A stretch of DNA of 64,000 nt from Viola odorata (lineage: Eukaryota; Streptophyta; Magnoliopsida; Malpighiales; Violaceae), in NCBI GenBank assembly GCA_963691705.1, contig OY829537.1, forward strand, positions 24,242,078-24,306,077, given 5' to 3'. Positions within the stretch are counted from its first letter, which is position 1, and every line of letters starts with the position of its first letter. This document shows positions 58,408 through 64,000 of this stretch, piece by piece. The position numbers and the translations under genes are program-made. The notes beneath the pieces were generated by a model, which was given only the letters and a program-made list of their open reading frames with translations, was not told the DNA's origin and did no database searches.

Positions 58408-59809
58408 TGATATGATGCATTTTGTATGTATTTTCCTTCCTTTCCTAGCCTATTTTAGATCGTGATGCTACTAATTTGCTCTTGTTTTCATACTATTTCC
58501 AAATCTTGGCTTTTGGAGAGGAAATATAAAAAAGATGCGTTTATCACTGGATTTCGGACGGATTTGATCAGCTAGGCCTTGCAGCAGCACGCACGCGACA
58601 ACAAAGGAAAGCAACACGGAAAAGGAAAATCCCTGAATTAAGGAAATCAGAGGATCCGCCTAATTATTCCAGATTTTCCCCGTTTTGGCAAGAAGATAGT
58701 TTGGGATTGACTCCAATTAAATCTAGGATCTCCCTTTTATTAATTTATATTATTAGAATTTCCTTCTTTGCAATTTTCCCTTTCAAAAACCTTTTTAGAC
58801 TTAAGGTTGGGATCCATCTTTTGTATCATCTTCTATCTTCGGACATATCTTCCACTTCGGAATTTCTGTCACCACACCTCCGCCTCTAGCATTTATTGTT
58901 TTCCGTTCAATAAACCGGAGTTTTGCTCCGGCCGGTAATAATAAAGAGTTTTCTCAATTCTCTTCTCCTTTCTTTATGCAATCTATTTATTTTAATTATT
59001 TCTCTTTTAATATGAGTAGCTAAATCTCTTGTTCTTGGTAGGATCATCGATGGTTGCTTAGGAAAGCCGCGAGGTTTAATTGAAGTTTAATATACCGTTG
59101 GTTTATATTTATTTACTTAACAAATTCTTGTCAATTCTGCTAGGACTATTACAAGCCTGATCAACTAGTAGCTAGGCCTAGACGATTAAAGTCATCTCTG
59201 TGGTAATAACTAACGTGAGGCTGTAGGGTAAAGTAGACAACCAGATCGGAGTCATCAGGTCGTTGGTCCAATCTAACTGGGTTAAGTAAGTAATTAGGGT
59301 AGAGCCTCGGACGCACTGAGTGTCTCGCCCTAGGTGTGTCTTTCTTCAGCTTCTTGCCCCCATAAACGTACCTTGGGGGACGGCAAAGCGTTAAGACTAC
59401 TCCATAAACGTACCTTGGGGTAGTTTCTCGTACGAAAGAAAGCAGGGGACCTAAACGTACCTGGTCCCCATAGCACATCTATCAGCTAGGGGTAGAAGAT
59501 CACTGTACCAATGACCGACTGACCGCAAATACAACCAGAGATAGATTCCTACTGGGAACTCCTCTCTCTATCGATTTCTTATTTGTTTTATTACTGTCTA
59601 TCATTACTTTCCTAGTTTACATTAGATTAATCAACAACTTTCAAACCCTCAATTTGTTACTGTTTTGGTTTGTTTGCCCTAGTCGCACACACAAGTTAGT
59701 GTCTACCCTAGTCCCTGTGGATCAACCTTGTTGCCACTATACACAATTTATTGTGCACATTGTTAGTAGGTTTTTATTATTATTTTTGACGGCTTCGACA
59801 ACCGGTTCA
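58408..59809 (+). repeat. 5' LTR of the Athila element, 1402 bp
   Basis: TGATATGATGC to CCGGTTCA, directly before the primer-binding region. Its end (TTTTGACGGCTTCGACAACC) and start align with both solo LTRs. It contains the stem-loop cluster at 59357-59469. Confidence 0.82.
59357..59469 (+). other. three stem-loops with one shared loop sequence
   Basis: 59357-59379: CCCCC, loop ATAAACGTACCTT, GGGGG. 59396-59424: ACTACTCC, same loop, GGGGTAGT (8 bp, one G-T pair). 59445-59469: GGGGACC, loop TAAACGTACCT, GGTCCCC (7 bp perfect). Between the second and third lies the palindrome TCGTACGA. The loop is kept while the stems differ and still pair. Confidence 0.8.
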
Positions 59810-59814
59810 AATTT

Positions 59815-59834
59815 TGGTGTCGTTGCCGGGGACT
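59815..59834 (+). other. Athila primer-binding site (tRNA-Asp type)
   Basis: TGGTGTCGTTGCCGGGGAC, one or two bases from the Athila standard TGGCGCCGTTGCCGGGGA. Confidence 0.88.
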
Positions 59835-59862
59835 AACGGTACTGATCCTTTCTTTATTTTGT

Positions 59863-62815
59863 ATGACCATGTCATCCGATCCGAATCCCTTGCCAATCGA
59901 TCCCGAAATTTGAAGGACAGAAAGAACAGCTAGGAGGCTAGCCAGATTGTCTATCACAAACACAGAAGACAACCACATCAATCCTGCTCAAAACCCCCCA
60001 AAGTTGATAACCTTGAACGTCTAGACCTAGACGCTGACAACCCCAACATGGCCAAAGGACCAGAAGTTGTGAACAACCGTTCCATAGATGCCTTAAATGC
60101 CACGACTGAGAAAAATTCCAGTTGTATTGCATGACTTGTAGTGGCGAACGATTGGGTGATTAAATCCGCTATCTTACACCACTTGCCCAAGTTCCATGGC
60201 ATCCCCAAGGAGAGTGCAATCCGACACCTCCAGCAGCTGCATTCCATTTGTGAAGCCATGAAGCCGACCAACGTCGATATCAACTATGCCAAGTTGAAAG
60301 CATTTATGTGGTCACTCGAAGATGATGCCCGAGGTTGGTTTTATGACCTCCCCCCTCGATCCATCACCAGCTGAGCCGATATGTTCAAGGCCTTCACCGA
60401 TAAGTACTACCCCAACTCTATGGCTAATGTGACCAGGAAGCAATTGGTGTCCATTATACAGAAAGATAATGAGAATATAGGGCAATACTACCACCGTTTC
60501 AAGAAAATCCAAACCCTTTGCCCCTCTCACAACTTAGAAGACCACGCACTCCTGCAATACTTCTACGAGGGACTGCAAGGGCAAGATAGAGCCCTGATCG
60601 ACGCCGCTAGTAATAGCTCCTTAGTTGCTCTCACCCCGGCCGCAACAAAGAATATCTTGGAAGTTATGGCTAAAAATGTTGTCACTATAGAGAGAAACAC
60701 CATCCAAGATGTAAGCTTAACTACTATGGAAAACCAATTAACTACTCTTATAAGGATGATTCAGAACTTGACCGTAGGCCAGTCCGTACAGATCAAAGCA
60801 TGTGGAATTTGCAACTTCATCGACCATCCCACTGATGCCTGTCCTTATATACCTGATGAAATCCAAGTCAATGCAGTGGGTAACTATAACAATGGATGGC
60901 AACATCCTAACCTTAGTTGGTCAAACATCCCTCAAGCGTCTGTGTCTAGCCAATCACAGCCGCAACACCCTTTTCAGAATCAGTAGAAGCCGCCATTTAA
61001 CTTACATAATTTCAAGCCACGACCAAGCTACCCCAATAACCATCAGTATCAACACCAAGATCCTCAAGGATCAGCTCCCCCTCCATCCCAAAATATTGAG
61101 GTACCTAACGGTGTTATTCTTGATATCCAAAAATAATTGAGTGCTTTGACTGGAGAGATGAAGGAGTTGAGGAATGGAGGTCGACTGCTACCCCAACCAG
61201 AAGCCAATCCGAAGCATGGAGCATGTTCCATGACACTTCGCAGCGGTACAGAAATACCATCCCGCGAACAGCTAGGCCTAGACGCTGAACTGCCTGAACT
61301 TATAACCGACCCAAAAGAAGCTAAGGCAGACGTGGAAAAAGAGAAGCGCGTCTACCACGCCAGGCGACACGGTTCCCCATGGAAGGTCGAGGCAAACCCA
61401 AAATTCACCGAAGAGTTCATTATGAAGGTTCTTGAACCCCCTTTTCCTCAACGGTTAGTCAAAACCAAAAAGGATAAGGAGGACCGTGAGATTTATGATA
61501 TGTTTAGCAAAGTTCAAGTCAATATTCCTTTGTTGCAGGCTATTAAAAATGTTCCTCGTTACGCTAAATTTTTTAACAATTGGTGCGCTAACAAATGTAA
61601 CATGATAGGTGTGAAACAGATTAGTGTAGGTGTGAATGTCTCAGCCGCGATCCAACGGAAGTTACCACCCAAGTGCAAGGACAAAGGTATATTCTCCCTC
61701 CCATGTAAAATCGGTACTACTGACATTGGTAGAGCTATGTGCGATTCTGGTGCAGGTATCAACGTTTTGCCCTTGATGATATACAACAGTCTATGCCTTG
61801 GACCCCTTAAGAACACCCGGGTTGCTATACAACTAGCTGACAAATCCATCATCCAGCCCGAGAGGGTTATTGAAGATATCTTGGTCCAAGTTGGAGATTT
61901 TATCTACCCAGCCGACTTCTACGCGATTGACATGGAGGATGGGTATTCTGTCAAGGCCTCCGATATGCTGCTCGGGCGACCCTTTCTCCGGACCGCAAGA
62001 GCCAAGATTGATGTCCATGTTGCCTTCATTACTCTTGAATTCGACGGCGAGACCATCAAGTTCAATATGCTTGATGATATGAGACACCCCACTGACTTTT
62101 CTAATGTAAACTTTGTTGATATTGTCACCCCTATTGTCACTAATGTTTCTGAACTTGCTACTGATGATTCTCTGCAGCTTGCCCTAGACAAGAGCATTCC
62201 ACCCGCAACACTGGACTCCTTGGCCTTGACGTTTGTAACTCCACTTGAGTTGTAAAAGGTTGTTGCTGCTTTGGAAGAGAACTCTCTTATCCCTTCTACT
62301 CCTATCATTTCTTCCCTTCCAACTAATCATGCTAAGCCTCCGCTTTCTATTATGCAGGCACCTAAGTTGGAGTTGAAGAACTTGCCCTCGCATCTCAAGT
62401 ACGCCTACCTTGGCGAGCATGACACGCTCCTTGTCATCATCTCTAGTAAGCTCAATCTTGTTGTAGAACATGAACTGGTGTCCACACTCAAAGGATACCG
62501 CGAGGCCCTTTGCACTCCTCAACTAGCTCTAGTAGCCTTCGCACCAACTCCTGTTGCCCCCAACACCATGGCAGTGACTCCGGCCATCACCACGACCAAT
62601 CCCGAGGATACAATGGTTCCTGCCCTCAATACTACCGCCACTGCCGCGACCAGCAAGGGCATGATGCCCAATGCTCACCTAGCTCCGCGGAATACCAACG
62701 ACATTACCAAGACAATAGCTCATCATGATAAGTTGCTCTCTCCTAAGACCTTTGATACTGGACAAAATTTTTTACTTTACAATTCTTGTCTTAGGCTACT
62801 TAAGTGTGGGGGAGG
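59863..62815 (+). pseudogene. Athila gag-protease frame, truncated before reverse transcriptase
   Basis: Gag opens at ATG 59863 (MTMSSDPNPLPIDPE), hits a TGA near 59911, and shifts phase near a C run at 59995. From about 60000 a single phase continues to 62815 with stops at 60132, 60372, 60984, 61134 and 62253. Gag shows ARGWFYDLPP, LQYFYEGLQGQDR and a CGICNFIDHPTDACP zinc knuckle (60801-60845). The protease has RAMCDSGAGINVLP near 61735 and MLLGRPFLRTA near 61970. Coding for RT, RNase H and integrase is deleted. The stops are TGG-to-TGA or CAR-to-TAR types in at least four cases. Confidence 0.9.
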
Positions 62816-62821
62816 GACATT

Positions 62822-63847
62822 TGATGCGAATCCTAGTGCATCAGACGGAATACTCTTGCCACCTAACGGATTAACGATTCGCTCGAGGAATAAGAAGTTG
62901 CAAAAGAAGTCATCACAGTTCATCTACAGAGAATTAGAATGCGAGGAAATCCCACATCTTGTGAGCTGTTTCAAGTGCCTACAAATTGTGTGTGTTGCGG
63001 ATTACACCCTTTAGCAACCAAGGAAGCGCAAGAGATGACGAGTGTTCATGGAGCATGGAATTGCAGTTGTAGAACTTTCTTGGGCAGAGAGCATTGAACA
63101 AGATTCGAGGGTGAATCTTTCCGAAGAGGGAGGGAATGATACGATCCCAGGATGTATCATGCATGGTGCATCGCATGCTTGCAATAAGCATATGGACAAG
63201 CATATCTTGAAGAAACAGCGGTTAGCGTCATTAACTCTAACCTTAGCGTCAATGACTCTAGTGACTATTTTGAAGGGCTTTCTTAGACAGAGGTTGGCGC
63301 CGTTGACGCTAATGAATCTATGCCTTAGTGTCAACGACTCTAGTGACTGCAAATTCGGACCTTCCATTATTTATTTAGCTATTTTCATTAATTAATTAAA
63401 TTAGTTTGAATTTATTTTAATTAATTAATTAGGAGTTCTATTAAGGGAAGGTTTCCCATTGTAAGGATTTAGGGTTTCTCCTTTTTAAAGGAGCCACCTT
63501 CTTCATTATTTTGATGACGTTATCTTGAAATAAAAATCAGAGATTTTTTCTCAATTGTTCTTCGCGAACCTTGTCCCTCATTGAGTCCGGATACTCGATT
63601 AGGATAGCAAGTAAAACCCGAACATCCACTCCATTGAATCGTAGCTCTAGTTTGGCTAATACAGGATATTAGCAGGGTTAGAGATCGTTTCAAGAACCTC
63701 ATTCGATAAGTTTAGGTTGACTAATACAAAGATATTAGCAGGGTTAAACAGTCGTATTGAGTTATCATTCTTCCACATCGAAATCCAAGCCTAGAACTAG
63801 ATCGGGAATTATTCGTTACGCATCCTACGCAACTAGGATCGTATCAG
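62822..63847 (+). repeat. 5' LTR of a second CRM-type element, 1026 bp
   Basis: It starts TGATGCGAATCCTAG and ends ACTAGGATCGTATCA, the same ends as the CRM LTRs at 9490/16219 in sense orientation. In its first ~190 bp one frame reads DANPSASDGILLPP then RSRNKKLQKKSSQFIYRELE, matching the integrase tail coded in the first element (DANPRIQVPLPP, RARAQKLQ, HRELE). The middle is unrelated in sequence to the first element. A TTTTTAAAGG near 63483 could be the TATA box. Only the 5' end of the element lies in the window. Confidence 0.85.
63220..63350 (+). promoter_or_regulatory. U3 subrepeats of the second CRM-type LTR
   Basis: Two dimeric units, 63220-63266 and 63292-63348, each carry a TTAGCGTCA/GTTGACGC half and end CTTAGNGTCAANGACTCTAGTGAC. 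They sit about 130-260 bp before the presumed TATA box, like the AAACGG array of the first element. Confidence 0.6.
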
Positions 63848-63861
63848 TTGGTAGCGGAGCA
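63848..63861 (+). other. primer-binding site of the second CRM-type element
   Basis: GTTGGTAGCGGAGC immediately follows the LTR, identical to the first CRM element. Leader sequence fills the rest of the window. Confidence 0.8.
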
Positions 63862-64000
63862 AAGACGTTCTACGGTTTGGTATCTATCCATCTATCCTTT
63901 ACTGTTTTTAATTGTTTTCAATTGTTGAGATTGATTCTTCTTCTACCCGATCTAAATCAATCTCCTTGCGTCCCGTGTGTTAGTTATTTATGTGTCAAGT

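Larger units (their letters stand above)
58408..62821 (+). mobile_element. Athila-type Ty3/gypsy element, internally deleted, 3' end replaced or interrupted
   Basis: 5' LTR 58408-59809, primer site complementary to tRNA-Asp at 59815-59834, gag and protease in one phase, then 3' untranslated-like sequence ending CTTAAGTGTGGGGGAGGGACATT. Reverse transcriptase, RNase H and integrase are absent: the frame leaves the pre-RT region (LPSHLKYAYLGEHDTLLVI) near 62510 and goes directly into low-complexity P/T/A-rich sequence. The expected 3' LTR is not found; a CRM-type LTR begins at 62822 instead. Confidence 0.88.

Noticed and set aside
62271..63014. One open frame crossing from Athila sequence into the CRM-type LTR, suggesting a fusion protein
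   Set aside because: The part right of 62822 is the integrase tail coded by the LTR. Continuity with the Athila frame is probably chance, and a stop precedes it at 62253.

Overview
This window is nuclear DNA of a flowering plant, most likely a eudicot. It is AT-rich with long non-coding spacers. It has split genes with plant-type introns, plant-only gene families (VND-type NAC, acyl-activating enzyme with a peroxisomal tail) and plant transposons of nearly every class: Athila and CRM Ty3/gypsy elements, an RRM-bearing L1-type LINE, hAT, Mutator, PIF/Harbinger, Stowaway and a Helitron candidate. I cannot name the species.

Three host genes look intact. They are a single-exon peroxisomal acyl-CoA synthetase (2201-3871, minus), a three-exon NAC regulator of the VND1-3 type (42793-45082, plus) whose second intron is GC-AG, and a four-exon histone H3.3 gene with an extra 5'UTR intron (55478-56225, minus). 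A broken DUF295 (F-box-associated) gene runs off the left edge. An snRNA-type promoter without a recognisable RNA lies at 18150-18407.

Layout: 1-5.2 kb holds the DUF295 relic, an LTR relic and the acyl-activating enzyme. 5.2-9.4 kb holds a Helitron candidate, two Stowaways and a 1.77 kb Mutator element. 9.45-17.65 kb is a hAT element split by a 7.67 kb CRM element with 945 bp LTRs and a CCAGA target duplication. 18-31 kb is spacer with Tourist/Harbinger, hAT, Mutator foldback and Stowaway copies, one Harbinger being nested in a hAT. 31.3-36.8 kb is a nearly full-length LINE. 37-42.8 kb is MITE- and SINE-studded sequence leading to the NAC gene. 45.5-46.8 and 49.9-51.2 kb are two Athila solo LTRs with perfect 5 bp target duplications, the second inside a Harbinger-like element. 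55.5-56.4 kb is H3.3. 58.4-62.8 kb is an Athila element (LTR, PBS, gag-protease) that lacks reverse transcriptase and integrase, and it is joined at 62822 to the 5' LTR and PBS of a second CRM-type element that leaves the window.

The host genes share no evident pathway. The most unusual signals sit inside the retrotransposon LTRs. The Athila LTRs carry tandem stem-loops: three share one loop sequence on different self-complementary stems, and two solo LTRs share a four-hairpin cassette with a compensatory base-pair change. The CRM U3 carries six palindromic AAACGG-N7-CCGTTT units just upstream of its TATA box. CRM, LINE and Athila coding regions are broken mostly by nonsense codons of the kind made by C-to-T/G-to-A transitions, with few frameshifts.
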